From Pseudomonas brassicacearum (GTDB lineage: Bacteria > Pseudomonadota > Gammaproteobacteria > Pseudomonadales > Pseudomonadaceae), in contig NZ_MOBK01000001.1 of the NCBI RefSeq assembly GCF_003732265.1, forward strand, positions 62,001 to 126,000: DNA of 64,000 nucleotides, in the 5' to 3' direction. Both the position numbers and the translations under genes were made by a program. The notes under the pieces were generated by a model that made no database searches, was not told the DNA's origin, and saw nothing but the letters and a program-made list of their open reading frames with translations. Below are positions 26,761-36,381 of the stretch, piece after piece. How positions within the stretch are numbered: position 1 is the stretch's first letter; each line of letters starts with the position of its first letter.

Positions 26761-28224
26761 ATGATGACAAATACCCACGATCAGGCAATGAACTATGTCT
26801 ATCAGCAAGTACTGCAACGATTACTGAGTTTCTTTTCAAGGGCGGAGCGCACTGCATTGCAGCTGATGATTCAGCGCGTGGTGGTCGCTGCCGGTGGCAT
26901 GGAGCGTATTGGCGAGTTCAAGGTGCTGACGATTCAGTCCGGGACCCGCGACAGTTGTTACACCCTTGCGCTGCTGCGTGCTGCGCAATTGAGCATTGCC
27001 GGCCGGGCCCCTGCGACATTCCAGCTGCGGGTGGCGACCTTGCGGTCGAACGGTGCTGCCTCGGCAGCTCTTGAAAACATCCATCGCAGTTGCAGCGCGT
27101 TGTTTCTCTATGATGATCCTCGGGTCGAGGTACTGATGGTCGATAACCGCGAGGTCCTGCCGTTCAATCACGCGGCTGCGGTCTCTGAAGCCGGTCACGA
27201 GTCAAATCGCCTTAACTTGTTGATGGTCGGCCACCGCCGAACCTGGGACGACCCCCTCGACCTGTGGGATGACGGCTACCTGACATCCGGCGAATTCCAT
27301 GGCCAGATTGCCCGTTGGGACCGAGGCGTCGATGCCTTGCTCAGCAGCGATTCACCTCGCCAGCAAAAACAGTTCATGGATGGATTGAACCGTGCGGCGG
27401 CCAAGGCCGGTTTTACGATGCCGGATCAGCCTCAAACCGGGTATGAGCAGCTCTTCGCGCGGCTCGATGAACTGGGCAGCGACTGTTTTCGCGAGTTTTA
27501 TACGGGTCATGAACAGCCGGTGTGGCGGCCCGCAGAACGTTTTGAGGCGTGTCGCCGCGCGACGTTCATCGACATTCACGACATGCTGGTGAGCAACCTG
27601 GAGGAACGCTGGCCGCTGCTCACAGAGTTCCTCAAGTTTCAACCGGACGGGTGGGCGCCCCAGCTCAGTGATAACGAATACGTGAGCCCTGCGATTTCCG
27701 CACACCTGCGGGGGCTGCACGCCTGCTTCGTGCAGGGCCGGACCTATGAAGCCGGCATTGCCGAATACCTGCAGCGGGTGTTGGTGATGATGCGCCGCAA
27801 GCAGCTCCCGGAGCATGTGTGCGAGCTGGCATTGCAGACGTTCGGGGCTCCGGCAACCCCGTCAGACCAACGCGAACTGGCGGCGGCCGAGGCGCAAAAA
27901 AAACTCGGCCTGAACGAAGCACAACTGGTGTGCTTGCTGTTCGCGCCCTTTGTCGAGAACGGCGCATCGCTTGAGCGTTTTCTGCGCCAATGCCATCCCG
28001 GGATGCTCGTGGCGCTACCGGAACTGCATCGCGCAATGCAGGGCAAGCCTGCGCCCGAGCAGGTGCTGCAATGGATGGTCGACGTCAGCGGATTGCCCGT
28101 CAGCCTGATCGGTACGCTGTATCGCATGGGGCCGGTGGCCGGCGGCGTGACAGCGGACACGGGGTTGCAAGCCAATGTAATGGCCATTGACGCCGTGACG
28201 GGCGAACGGTCAATGGGGCGTTGA
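26761..28224 (+). CDS. Uncharacterised 487-residue protein next to a MocR regulator
   Basis: I do not recognise this protein. It is soluble, with no signal peptide, membrane helix or nucleotide-binding loop. The N-terminal part (1-60) is helical and amphipathic; residues 65-150 look alpha/beta (FQLRVATLRS, SALFLYDDPRVEVLMVDNRE); Trp/Asp-rich segments follow (RRTWDDPLDLWDDGYL), and the C-terminal 200 residues are helical with VLVMMRRKQLPEHVCELALQ. It has two adjacent ATG codons at 26761 and 26764, with AGG seven bases before. A MocR regulator starts 67 bases after its stop on the same strand, so the two may be one unit. Base composition is like the neighbours. Confidence 0.7.
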   Translation: MMTNTHDQAMNYVYQQVLQRLLSFFSRAERTALQLMIQRVVVAAGGMERIGEFKVLTIQSGTRDSCYTLALLRAAQLSIAGRAPATFQLRVATLRSNGAASAALENIHRSCSALFLYDDPRVEVLMVDNREVLPFNHAAAVSEAGHESNRLNLLMVGHRRTWDDPLDLWDDGYLTSGEFHGQIARWDRGVDALLSSDSPRQQKQFMDGLNRAAAKAGFTMPDQPQTGYEQLFARLDELGSDCFREFYTGHEQPVWRPAERFEACRRATFIDIHDMLVSNLEERWPLLTEFLKFQPDGWAPQLSDNEYVSPAISAHLRGLHACFVQGRTYEAGIAEYLQRVLVMMRRKQLPEHVCELALQTFGAPATPSDQRELAAAEAQKKLGLNEAQLVCLLFAPFVENGASLERFLRQCHPGMLVALPELHRAMQGKPAPEQVLQWMVDVSGLPVSLIGTLYRMGPVAGGVTADTGLQANVMAIDAVTGERSMGR

Positions 28225-28291
28225 AAGTGCGTCGTTTTATAACGCCCACCCGGATGCATCGGGTTGCGCTCACCGTGTTCGGTCATTGCCC

Positions 28292-29692
28292 ATGAAAGGC
28301 CCCCGGGAAACCGACTTCGCTTATCAGGCGGTGTACCGCTACCTGACCCACCTGATCAGCGAACCGGTCAGCGACACGCGCGTGCGACTCCCTTCGTTAC
28401 GGCAGTTGGCGGAGCGCTTGAGTGTTTCAATCTCGACCATTCAATACGCGTATTCGCTTCTCGAGAAAGAAGGGCGCGTCTATTCGGTGGCCAAATCCGG
28501 TTATTACGCATTGCCCGTGTCGTTCATCCGGCCCGCGTGCAGCGGCAATGACCTGTTGGAGACGGTCTATGTGAACGCCAGGCGTCCGGGAATGCTGGTG
28601 TTGAGCTCCGATGAGCCCGCGCTGCTGCAGCCGTTGGACAGCCCGCTGTTGCTGCTTGAGAGAGAGCTGTTGCGCCAATATCCGCGTCTTCCGCAACCGA
28701 CGTCTCAACCCTGCGGCGAAAGGGAACTGCGCGCAGCCCTGGCGGCACGCTATACCTCCTCGCCGGCGCGTTGTTGGCATGCCGACGACGTCTACATTGG
28801 CGCGGACCTGCGTGGTGTGCTGGAAATATTGATCGCGGTGCTGTGCCTCAAAGACGCCGTGGTCGTGGTGGAGTCTCCCTGCGACTGGACGATTTTGCGG
28901 TTGTTTCAGGATAACGATGTGCAGGTTATCGAGTTGTCCTTGCACGCCGATGGCGGCCTGGACCTCGACCATTTGCAAGTGCTGCTGGAAACCGAACCCG
29001 TGAGGCTGGTGATGCTGTCATCCGGCCTGAACATGCCGCGTGGCAGTGTGGCCGGTGAAAGCAACAGGCTATCAATCGCGCAGTTGCTTGCACGGCACGG
29101 CAGTTGGGTGCTGGAGAACGACTGTTACGGCGAACTCGAATTTGAACCCGATGGCCCACGGTTCCGCGATTTGCTGGACCCGGACCGGCTGATCGTCTTT
29201 TCCACGTTCGAGAAGGTTATCGGGCCTGAAGCGCCTTACGGCTATGTACTTTCGCGGCAACTGCGAGGCGAGCTGCAGCGGCACTTTCTGCTGCGCTCGT
29301 TCCGGTTGTCGCCGATTCGCCAGAAAGCCATCGCGCGCCTGTACAACAATGGGCGCATCGATCAGCACTTGTTGGTGCTGCGCCGGCTGCTCAAGGAGCG
29401 CAAAGTGCAGATGACCCAATTGCTGGAGGAGCGACTGGCAGACGCGTTGCACTTCGTCGATCCCCAGGGCGGTGCGACGGTGTGGGTGCGCTCGTTGCGT
29501 CAGGTCAATGTACGCGGCGTGTTCCACCGTCTGCTCAAACAGCAGGTGGTGGTGGCGCCGGGTGAGTTGTTCAGCTTGCGCGGGCTGCACGCGCAACATT
29601 TGCGCCTGAGCCATACCTTCGGTGGCGAGCATGATCTTGGCGCTGCGCTGGGTTTGCTGGGGGATGCCTTGCGTCTGGAAGCGATCGATTGA
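28292..29692 (+). CDS. MocR-type GntR regulator with aminotransferase-like domain
   Basis: A 466-residue fusion of a GntR winged helix (LPSLRQLAERLSVSISTIQYAY, about 33-54) with a fold-type I aminotransferase domain, the MocR family of pyridoxal-phosphate-binding regulators. PLP-site residues are kept: Asp277 and Tyr279 in ENDCYGEL and Lys308 in STFEKVIG. The Lys region departs from the common SFSKTL...GLRLG form (GPEAPYGY follows), so the ligand may be unusual. The ATG at 28292 is preferred over a TTG 6 bases upstream. It follows the unknown 487-residue protein, its likely target or partner; pgm downstream is separated by 110 bases and is probably independent. Confidence 0.85.
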   Translation: MKGPRETDFAYQAVYRYLTHLISEPVSDTRVRLPSLRQLAERLSVSISTIQYAYSLLEKEGRVYSVAKSGYYALPVSFIRPACSGNDLLETVYVNARRPGMLVLSSDEPALLQPLDSPLLLLERELLRQYPRLPQPTSQPCGERELRAALAARYTSSPARCWHADDVYIGADLRGVLEILIAVLCLKDAVVVVESPCDWTILRLFQDNDVQVIELSLHADGGLDLDHLQVLLETEPVRLVMLSSGLNMPRGSVAGESNRLSIAQLLARHGSWVLENDCYGELEFEPDGPRFRDLLDPDRLIVFSTFEKVIGPEAPYGYVLSRQLRGELQRHFLLRSFRLSPIRQKAIARLYNNGRIDQHLLVLRRLLKERKVQMTQLLEERLADALHFVDPQGGATVWVRSLRQVNVRGVFHRLLKQQVVVAPGELFSLRGLHAQHLRLSHTFGGEHDLGAALGLLGDALRLEAID

Positions 29693-29802
29693 GCGACGCG
29701 GGATAACATCCTCGACCCTCATGGATCTATAACATCGCGTTGCGGTCGAACTGCCAGTAAACTGCCTTCAATTCCTGAACCACTCAATTTCAGAGGTTTT
29801 GC

Positions 29803-31449
29803 ATGACACTCAGTCCTTTTGCGGGCAAACCGGCACCGGCAGAATTGTTGGTCGATATCCCGCGACTGGTAACGGCCTATTACACGGGCCAGCCTGACGC
29901 CGCCATCTCAACCCAGCGTGTGGCCTTCGGCACCTCTGGACACCGGGGCAGCTCGTTCGACCTGAGTTTCAACGAGTGGCACGTCTTGGCAATCAGCCAG
30001 GCGATCTGCCTGTACCGCGAAGCGCAAGGCATCGACGGACCGCTGTTCGTCGGGATCGACACCCACGCATTGTCTACGCCAGCGGGTGCCAGCGCCCTGG
30101 AAGTGTTGGCTGCCAACGGTGTCACCGTGATGATTGCCGAAGGGGATGAATACACACCGACCCCGGCCATTTCCCACGCGATCCTTTGCTACAACCGTGG
30201 CCGTACTTCCGGTCTGGCGGACGGTGTCGTCATCACGCCGTCGCATAACCCGCCGCAAAGCGGTGGTTACAAGTACAACCCTACCAACGGTGGTCCGGCC
30301 GATACCCACATCACCAAGTGGATCGAAGCCAAGGCCAACGAACTGCTGGCCGCCAAACTCGCCGGGGTCAAACGCATCAGCTACGAGCAAGCGCTAAATG
30401 CCGGCACGACCCATCGTCACGATTACCTCAACACCTACGTGGCCGACCTGATCAACGTGATCGACTTCGACGCTATCCGCGATGCCAAGCTGCGTCTGGG
30501 CGTTGATCCATTGGGCGGAGCAGGGGTGCGCTACTGGTCGGCGATTGCCGAGCACTACCGTCTGGACCTCGACGTGGTCAATACACAGGTCGATCCGACC
30601 TTCCGCTTCATGACCGTCGACTGGGATGGACAGATCCGCATGGATCCATCGTCCACCCACGCGATGCAAGGCTTGATCGGTCTGAAAGATCGCTACGACG
30701 TTGCGTTCGGCTGCGACCCGGATCACGACCGTCACGGCATCGTTACGCCGTCCGGTGGTTTGTTGGCACCGAACAACTACCTCGCTGTATCGATCGACTA
30801 CCTGTTCCAGAACCGTCCGCAATGGCGCGCGGATGCTGCGGTGGGCAAAACCGTGGTCAGCAGCGGCTTGATTGATCGCGTGGCCAAGCGCCTGGGCCGT
30901 CGTTTGTACGAAGTGCCGGTGGGCTTCAAATGGTTTGCTGACGGTTTGTTCGACGGCTCCCTGGGCTTCGGCGGTGAAGAAAGCGCCGGTGCCTCGTTCC
31001 TGCGCAAGGACGGCGGCGTCTGGAGCACCGACAAGGATGGCTTGATCCCGGCGTTGCTGGCCGCAGAAATGACCGCTCGCACCGGTCGCGATCCAAGCCA
31101 GGCCTATCGCGCGTTGACCGATGAGCTCGGCGAACCGTTCTCGGTGCGCGTGGATGCCAAGGCCAACCCTGAACAGAAAGCCTTGCTGAGCAAGCTGTCA
31201 CCGGATCAGGTCACCTCGACTCAACTGGCGGGCGAAGCGATTCAGAGCATCCTCAGCCATGCGCCGGGTAATGACCAGGCGATTGGCGGCCTGAAAGTCA
31301 TGACCGAAAATGGCTGGTTCGCGGCACGTCCGTCGGGCACTGAAGACATCTACAAGATCTACGCTGAAAGCTTTGTCAGCGATGACCACCTCAAGCAGTT
31401 GGTGGCAGAGGCTCAAACGCTGGTGGATGGCGCAATCGCCGCCAAGTAA
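29803..31449 (+). CDS. pgm: Phosphoglucomutase (alpha-D-glucose phosphate-specific)
   Basis: A 548-residue cytoplasmic enzyme that interconverts glucose 1-phosphate and glucose 6-phosphate, feeding trehalose, glycogen and UDP-glucose synthesis. Landmarks: [10 protein letters not shown] near the N-terminus, the phosphoserine loop [12 protein letters not shown], the metal loop CDPDHDRHG, the sugar loop GGEESAG and the phosphate-binding [12 protein letters not shown] at the C-terminus. The length equals that of E. coli-type Pgm. It is a single-gene unit with its own terminator at 31459-31494. Confidence 0.95.
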   Translation: MTLSPFAGKPAPAELLVDIPRLVTAYYTGQPDAAISTQRVAFGTSGHRGSSFDLSFNEWHVLAISQAICLYREAQGIDGPLFVGIDTHALSTPAGASALEVLAANGVTVMIAEGDEYTPTPAISHAILCYNRGRTSGLADGVVITPSHNPPQSGGYKYNPTNGGPADTHITKWIEAKANELLAAKLAGVKRISYEQALNAGTTHRHDYLNTYVADLINVIDFDAIRDAKLRLGVDPLGGAGVRYWSAIAEHYRLDLDVVNTQVDPTFRFMTVDWDGQIRMDPSSTHAMQGLIGLKDRYDVAFGCDPDHDRHGIVTPSGGLLAPNNYLAVSIDYLFQNRPQWRADAAVGKTVVSSGLIDRVAKRLGRRLYEVPVGFKWFADGLFDGSLGFGGEESAGASFLRKDGGVWSTDKDGLIPALLAAEMTARTGRDPSQAYRALTDELGEPFSVRVDAKANPEQKALLSKLSPDQVTSTQLAGEAIQSILSHAPGNDQAIGGLKVMTENGWFAARPSGTEDIYKIYAESFVSDDHLKQLVAEAQTLVDGAIAAK

Positions 31450-31458
31450 TCCAGACAG

Positions 31459-31494
31459 AAAAAAGGGGCGACCATCACGGTCGCCCCTTTTTTT
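31459..31494. terminator. Bidirectional terminator between pgm and pirin gene
   Basis: Stem GGGGCGACC/GGTCGCCCC (31465-31473 with 31479-31487), 5-base loop, seven T on the + side and six A before the stem, so it works for pgm and for the convergent pirin gene. Confidence 0.9.
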
Positions 31495-31511
31495 GCCCAG
31501 CGTTTACCGAG

Positions 31512-32207
31512 TTATGCGAGGTCAACCAGGACAATTTCACTGTCCTCGATAGCCGTCACTCGCAGCACCTGCTCATCGGCCACCGCAACCCCGTCTCGAG
31601 CTTGCGCACGTAAGCCATTGACTTCAATCACTCCCGTGGCCGGAACCAGGTAGGCGCGACGACCGCTGTCGAGATGATACTCGGCAGATTCGCCAGCCTT
31701 CAGGTTCGCTGCCACCAGCCGCGCATCAGCACGGATGCGCAGGCTTTGATCATCGCCGGACTTGCCGCTGGCCAACGTTACGAAGCCTTCACGATCACCT
31801 TTGGGGAACGGCTTGGCCCCCCAGGACGGAGCAAGCCCGGATTCGTTGGGGATGATCCAGATCTGGAAGATCTTGGTCGGCGTTGCTTCCAGGTTGTACT
31901 CGCTGTGAGCGATGCCGGTGCCGGCACTCATAACCTGAACGTCGCCGGCTTCGGTACGGCCCTTGTTGCCCAGGTTGTCCTCATGAGTAATCGCGCCTTC
32001 ACGGACGTAGGTAATGATTTCCATGTCCCGGTGCGGGTGTTTTGGAAACCCGGTGCCGGAGGCAATCACGTCATCGTTCCAGACCCGCAGATTGCCCCAG
32101 TTCATGCGTTTGGGGTCATGGTACTCGGCGAACGAAAAGTGGTGATGAGCATCCAACCAGCCATGATGGGCGCCGCCCAGGGAGTTGAAGGGTCTGAGTT
32201 CGAGCAT
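31512..32207 (-). CDS. Pirin-family cupin protein
   Basis: A 231-residue bicupin of the pirin/YhaK family. The metal-binding block is plain: FPKHPHRDMEIITYV and, further on, VQVMSAGTGIAHSEYN. Bacterial pirins have been reported as quercetin 2,3-dioxygenases or as redox-sensing partners of other enzymes; sequence cannot tell which. The ATG at 32207 has AGGAG seven bases upstream; an in-frame ATG 36 bases earlier lacks this. It stands alone, converging with pgm at a shared terminator. Confidence 0.9.
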   Translation of the reverse strand: MLELRPFNSLGGAHHGWLDAHHHFSFAEYHDPKRMNWGNLRVWNDDVIASGTGFPKHPHRDMEIITYVREGAITHEDNLGNKGRTEAGDVQVMSAGTGIAHSEYNLEATPTKIFQIWIIPNESGLAPSWGAKPFPKGDREGFVTLASGKSGDDQSLRIRADARLVAANLKAGESAEYHLDSGRRAYLVPATGVIEVNGLRAQARDGVAVADEQVLRVTAIEDSEIVLVDLA

Positions 32208-32442
32208 GATCGTCTCCTGAAAGGGGTTAATGGCGAGCATCATCTATCAGGCACTGATCGATAAAAAGCGTAAAAAATGCCGCATTACCATCGAATTGAT
32301 TGATGTGAAATAACCTCGAAAGTTTCTCATCCAGCCTTCACTTCATCGCATAAGCCAATGACCTGTAAGCATTTCACTAGAACTCAAGGGCAAATGCAGA
32401 CACCATAGCCCGCAACAGCCTCACACCCTGGAGTCAGCCCGC

Positions 32443-34914
32443 GTGCCGCAACACACCCCCGATCTTCCGCCCGAACTTCGTCCCTTGGCCGAGATGCCAT
32501 TGCTCAAACGCCTGGCCGCCCGGTTCTTCGGTCATGGCTTGACCCGACTGCGTGCACAACACCGCGCGTCCTGGCTGCACGGGCAAGCCGACGGTTTTCG
32601 CAGCGGCCACAGCGCGGGGTTTGATTACGGCTTCAAGGAAGGCAAGGACGAAGGGCTGGAGCAAGGCCGGCAAGTGCTGCTGATCCGTGATTCGCGGTCA
32701 ACCGAGCATCGGCCGCCCAACGTCGATGACAACCTGTTTGACGATTGGCGCCTGCCATTAAGTGCGGAGCTGAAGAAGCGCATGAAGGCCGATGTTGCCC
32801 GGCTGCTGCCACCCCATGCCCAGCCAAGCGTTGCGCAGTGGAAGATGATCTTCAGCGACACGCCGTCGACGTCGGTGATTGCCGGGGCGGGTGCCGGCAA
32901 GTCGACCACGCTGGTGCTGCGTATCCTGTTGCTGACCCACTACCTGGGCTTCGAACTGGATTCGATGACCGTCGTGACATTTACCCGCGAATCACGCAAA
33001 GACTTCATTAACAAGCTGATCGAACTGTTTGCGCTGTGGGGCCGGGCGCTGAGCCTTAAGGAGGCACGTGATCTGGTGCGCACCTTCCATTCGCGAATTC
33101 TGCCGATGGTTCGCAGCCTGCCGGGGTTCGAGCGCCTGCAATCCTTCGAAAACCTCAGCAATCGCCTGCAAAACGCCGATGAAGACGTCGACAGCAATCC
33201 GTTCGACCTGCGAATCAATGACGCTCAGCGCCAGCAGCTCAATGCCTGTTATCACCAGCTGCATACCCGCGATGAACGCTTTCGCGAGTTGATCAAGCCT
33301 TTGTCGCGCCATGCCTTGCAGCTCAAGGAGCTGGAGCGTGACCATCCCGACGTGCAAAAACGCGTGGCGGTGACCGAGCTGGCTGCCAAGCGCGATGAAG
33401 AACTCTGCGACGCCATTGAAGACTTGTGGTTTCGAGCGGGTGCCTGGCCGATCAAGGGCATCGAACCCAATCGGCAATCCTTCGATATCAACGGCGCGAC
33501 ATTCCATTGCCACGGCTACATCCCAAGCCTCGATGCGTGGGTCGTGCTGGGGTTTGATCCGCGGGAAAACCCGCGGGTCTGCCGTCCAAATGCCAAGCTG
33601 ACTGTCCGTGCAGAATGGGCGGTAAAGCGCACCCTGTTTCAAGCTTTCTGTCGTAAGCCATTGATATGGCTTGATAGTTACGAGTCATCCAAGCGCGTGC
33701 TGGCCTCGCTGGCAGGCGACGCCAGTGCCGGGCCGGGCTTTGATTACAAGGTCAAAGGTGAACTGGCTTCCGCGCCGTTGCTCGACTGTTTTGTCGCAGC
33801 AGCCGGGTTTATAGAAAATCTCGGCCTGGATGTTCCGAACGCTGTTGGCCAGATGAGTTTCGCCAAGGACGATCCAGACCGGTTCTTCTTCGAGGCCTTG
33901 AGCCTGTTCTGGCGAGCGCTGGAAGATCATCTGCTCGATCAGAAACCACCGGTGATGACCTACAACCGGATGTTCGCCTTGTTCAGCGAGCATTCACCGG
34001 AAAACCTGAAGCTGCTCAGCGATGAACTGTTGCGGCCATTGTCACACCTGATGATCGACGAGTTTCAGGACGTATCGCCACAAATCGTCTCCTGGCTCCG
34101 CGCCAGTCTGACCGAGATTCGCAGTCGAGGCCCGGCGATGCACGTGGGGCGCGGTGCACAACGCTCATCGCTGCTGTGTGTGGGGGATGACTGGCAGTCG
34201 ATTTACGGCTGGCGCGGCAGTTCGCCGACATACTTCATGGAATTCAACAAAGAGTTCCCGTCGCCCAGCACCACCAAAGTCATGCTCAGCGACAACTATC
34301 GCAGTCATCAGCACATCATCGACGCCGCCGAGCATATCGTTCGCGCGGCACCGGCCATCGCCGGCAAGAAAGCCAAAGCCAGCGGTGAGCCGAAAGCGCT
34401 GTTGCCGGTCAACGTTTTGGACCGCGACGATCAAGGCATGGCCCAGCGCTTGATGGAGCATTACCAAAAGGGTGATTCGATCTTGATGCTTTATCGAAAA
34501 AGCAGCGATAAGTTATTGATTGAACAACATATTCAACCTGTAGTTAATGTTGATTCGAGCTTGCCTTATGAAACGCGGCGTCTGAAACAACTGACCTATC
34601 ACAGCGCCAAAGGCTTGCAGGCTGACGCGGTGTTTTTGCTCGGCGATTGCCAGCATCTGACCAGCTCACCTTACAAGAACCAGGTGTACCGGATGGCGGG
34701 ACTGGGCAAGGCCGGCGACAGCGAGCCGTACGACAGCGCGCAAAAAGACGAAATCCTGCGCTTGGCTTACGTCGGCATCACCCGGGCCGTCAGTCATTGC
34801 TACTGGTATGTCGAGGGGCAGGACGCGGCGGTGAATATGCCCAAGGCGTCAGACCGGATCGACAGCGGCAAAGCGTTTTTCGCCGATCATCGAGTCGGTC
34901 AGAAAACGGCGTAA
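32443..34914 (+). CDS. UvrD/Rep-type superfamily 1 helicase with N-terminal GxxxG ladder
   Basis: An 823-residue SF1A DNA helicase. Walker A AGAGAGKST (about 147-155), motif II DEFQDVSP (Asp539-Glu540), motif III GDDWQSIYGWRGS, motif IV region LSDNYRS, motif V TYHSAKGLQAD and motif VI YVGITRAVSHC are all present, so it should unwind DNA with ATP. The unusual part is residues 47-75, where Gly occurs at every fourth position eight times running (47, 51, 55, 59, 63, 67, 71, 75), like the glycine repeats of FliH. An insert of about 200 residues separates motifs Ia and II. It starts with GTG at 32443 and stands alone with its own terminator. It resembles helicase IV/UvrD relatives but does not match UvrD, Rep or HelD fully. 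Confidence 0.85.
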   Translation: MPQHTPDLPPELRPLAEMPLLKRLAARFFGHGLTRLRAQHRASWLHGQADGFRSGHSAGFDYGFKEGKDEGLEQGRQVLLIRDSRSTEHRPPNVDDNLFDDWRLPLSAELKKRMKADVARLLPPHAQPSVAQWKMIFSDTPSTSVIAGAGAGKSTTLVLRILLLTHYLGFELDSMTVVTFTRESRKDFINKLIELFALWGRALSLKEARDLVRTFHSRILPMVRSLPGFERLQSFENLSNRLQNADEDVDSNPFDLRINDAQRQQLNACYHQLHTRDERFRELIKPLSRHALQLKELERDHPDVQKRVAVTELAAKRDEELCDAIEDLWFRAGAWPIKGIEPNRQSFDINGATFHCHGYIPSLDAWVVLGFDPRENPRVCRPNAKLTVRAEWAVKRTLFQAFCRKPLIWLDSYESSKRVLASLAGDASAGPGFDYKVKGELASAPLLDCFVAAAGFIENLGLDVPNAVGQMSFAKDDPDRFFFEALSLFWRALEDHLLDQKPPVMTYNRMFALFSEHSPENLKLLSDELLRPLSHLMIDEFQDVSPQIVSWLRASLTEIRSRGPAMHVGRGAQRSSLLCVGDDWQSIYGWRGSSPTYFMEFNKEFPSPSTTKVMLSDNYRSHQHIIDAAEHIVRAAPAIAGKKAKASGEPKALLPVNVLDRDDQGMAQRLMEHYQKGDSILMLYRKSSDKLLIEQHIQPVVNVDSSLPYETRRLKQLTYHSAKGLQADAVFLLGDCQHLTSSPYKNQVYRMAGLGKAGDSEPYDSAQKDEILRLAYVGITRAVSHCYWYVEGQDAAVNMPKASDRIDSGKAFFADHRVGQKTA

Positions 34915-34932
34915 CCCTGTTCGGCGCCCATT

Positions 34933-34959
34933 AAAAAGCCCACATCAAGTGGGCTTTTT
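34933..34959. terminator. Terminator between helicase and DUF1652 genes
   Basis: Stem GCCCAC/GTGGGC with a 5-base loop, flanked by five A and five T, so it can serve the helicase gene and the convergent small gene. Confidence 0.82.
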
Positions 34960-34975
34960 AGTGAGTGACCAGCCT

Positions 34976-35251
34976 TCAGGCGTAGCTTTTTAGGGCCTCA
35001 GGTGGAATGAATGCTTCCAGTTCATCCTCGACGGCTTCAATGATTCGCTCGACATCCGCCGCATTCATGACGGTTGCACAAGGAATACCGGCAATGGCGA
35101 TCATGGTCTCGCCACTGGCGCGATCAAACAAACGGGCGATCATGCTGCCCGGTGCGTCCATGCTCGCCTCAAATCCCATGGGATGAAAATGCCAGCGCAT
35201 CAGCTGGCAGGCGTTTGGAAACGTGACTTTGCTGTAAGACCCCTTATTCAT
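34976..35251 (-). CDS. DUF1652 family protein
   Basis: A 91-residue soluble protein that fits DUF1652, a family found mostly in Pseudomonas and of unknown function. Typical features are the start with a His/Trp-rich stretch (LMRWHFHPMGFEASM), the middle strand MIARLFDRASGETMIAIAGI and the C-terminal helix IERIIEAVEDEL-like segment. It is transcribed alone, convergent with the helicase gene and divergent from the AraC-type regulator across about 260 bases in which I see no clear operator. Confidence 0.75.
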   Translation of the reverse strand: MNKGSYSKVTFPNACQLMRWHFHPMGFEASMDAPGSMIARLFDRASGETMIAIAGIPCATVMNAADVERIIEAVEDELEAFIPPEALKSYA

Positions 35252-35515
35252 ATGTTGCCCGCCTTCTTCATCGAGCGCTTCCTTTAGCTCATGTTAGGAG
35301 GGAAGAGCCTTCAATGGCTCAACCGGTGACTGCCTTTAAAAGTAGCATCGGTATGTGAAAACCATGTGATTTTTTTCGGGCCGTTGGGCGGTTAGTCGAG
35401 TTTTCATGATCGAGGTCATGTCCCTGTGCGCATAGGGGCTCGCCCGGCCAATATTTCAGCCATTGAACCCGCTGCAGAACTTCGGCAAGCTCGGCGTTTT
35501 CCCGTCGAGACCTTT

Positions 35516-36331
35516 ATGCACCCCGATGATGATGGGCCGCAGCAAACCCGGGCCACGGGTGAGACGGTCATGCGCTACCACTTGTGCTGGAAACACCGCG
35601 ACCTGGACGGCGTCATGGCGCTTTATCACCCTGGCATCCAGTACCACGATTTTTTCCAGAATCGCGTGATGGGACTCGACGAACTGCGCGAGTACGTGCG
35701 CGTCAGCATGCCGCGCAATCCGGACGAAGCGCTGGAGCACTCGGACCGTATTCGCCTGGACGGCAATACTGCGTTTATCCAGTACCGGATGACGTTGCGT
35801 GGTGGCGAAGGGTTGGTGTCCTTCCACACCAGCGAAGCGATCACGGTACGTGACGGGTTGATCTGGCGGGTCAACGAATACGCCACGCTGGTCCATGAAC
35901 AGCCGTCCAGCACGGCGACCAAAACATTGCGCCCGGCGGTCAGTCGACTCGGACTGTCCCCGCGCCAGTTGAGTTTCATGGCCGACGACTTGCAGCAGTA
36001 TTTTCAGCGTCAGCAGCCGTATCTGGACCCCGAACTGGATCTGCAACGGGTGGCGAAGGAGTGCGGTTACAGTCGCAACCAGATTTCCTATCTGTTGAAT
36101 CAAGTGCTGGGACAGAGTTTCTATCGCTACGTGAACCAGGCGCGCCTGCAACATCTGCTCGGCACGCTGGATGCCGCGACGCCACCGCTGCGTATCGACG
36201 AACTGGCGTTTGCCGCGGGATTCAATTCGCTTTCGGCGTTTTATAACTGTTTTCGCCAACACACCGGCCTGTCGCCCAAGGCCTATGCCAAACAAATTTC
36301 CTTGCGTGCCCGCGCGCAAGACAGCCCCTGA
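35516..36331 (+). CDS. SnoaL-like domain fused to AraC-type DNA-binding domain
   Basis: A 271-residue regulator. The N-terminal half (about 15-130) is an NTF2/SnoaL-like cone fold (VMRYHLCWKHRDLDGVMALY, then IQYHDFF, and the VRDGLIWRVNEYATL ending), a fold that holds small ligands or forms dimers. The C-terminal half (about 165-265) is an AraC/XylS double HTH (LDLQRVAKECGYSRNQISYL and IDELAFAAGFNSLSAFYNCF). Usual AraC effectors sit in cupin-like domains, so this sensor is uncommon. The ATG at 35516 is preferred; a GTG at 35426 is possible. It precedes the amine oxidase, cupin and PotF-like genes by 50 bases on the same strand and probably controls them. Confidence 0.8.
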   Translation: MHPDDDGPQQTRATGETVMRYHLCWKHRDLDGVMALYHPGIQYHDFFQNRVMGLDELREYVRVSMPRNPDEALEHSDRIRLDGNTAFIQYRMTLRGGEGLVSFHTSEAITVRDGLIWRVNEYATLVHEQPSSTATKTLRPAVSRLGLSPRQLSFMADDLQQYFQRQQPYLDPELDLQRVAKECGYSRNQISYLLNQVLGQSFYRYVNQARLQHLLGTLDAATPPLRIDELAFAAGFNSLSAFYNCFRQHTGLSPKAYAKQISLRARAQDSP

Positions 36332-36381
36332 GTCCACGCACTAGGATCGACGCCATCGAAGTTTGAGTGGCGGAGTCTTGC

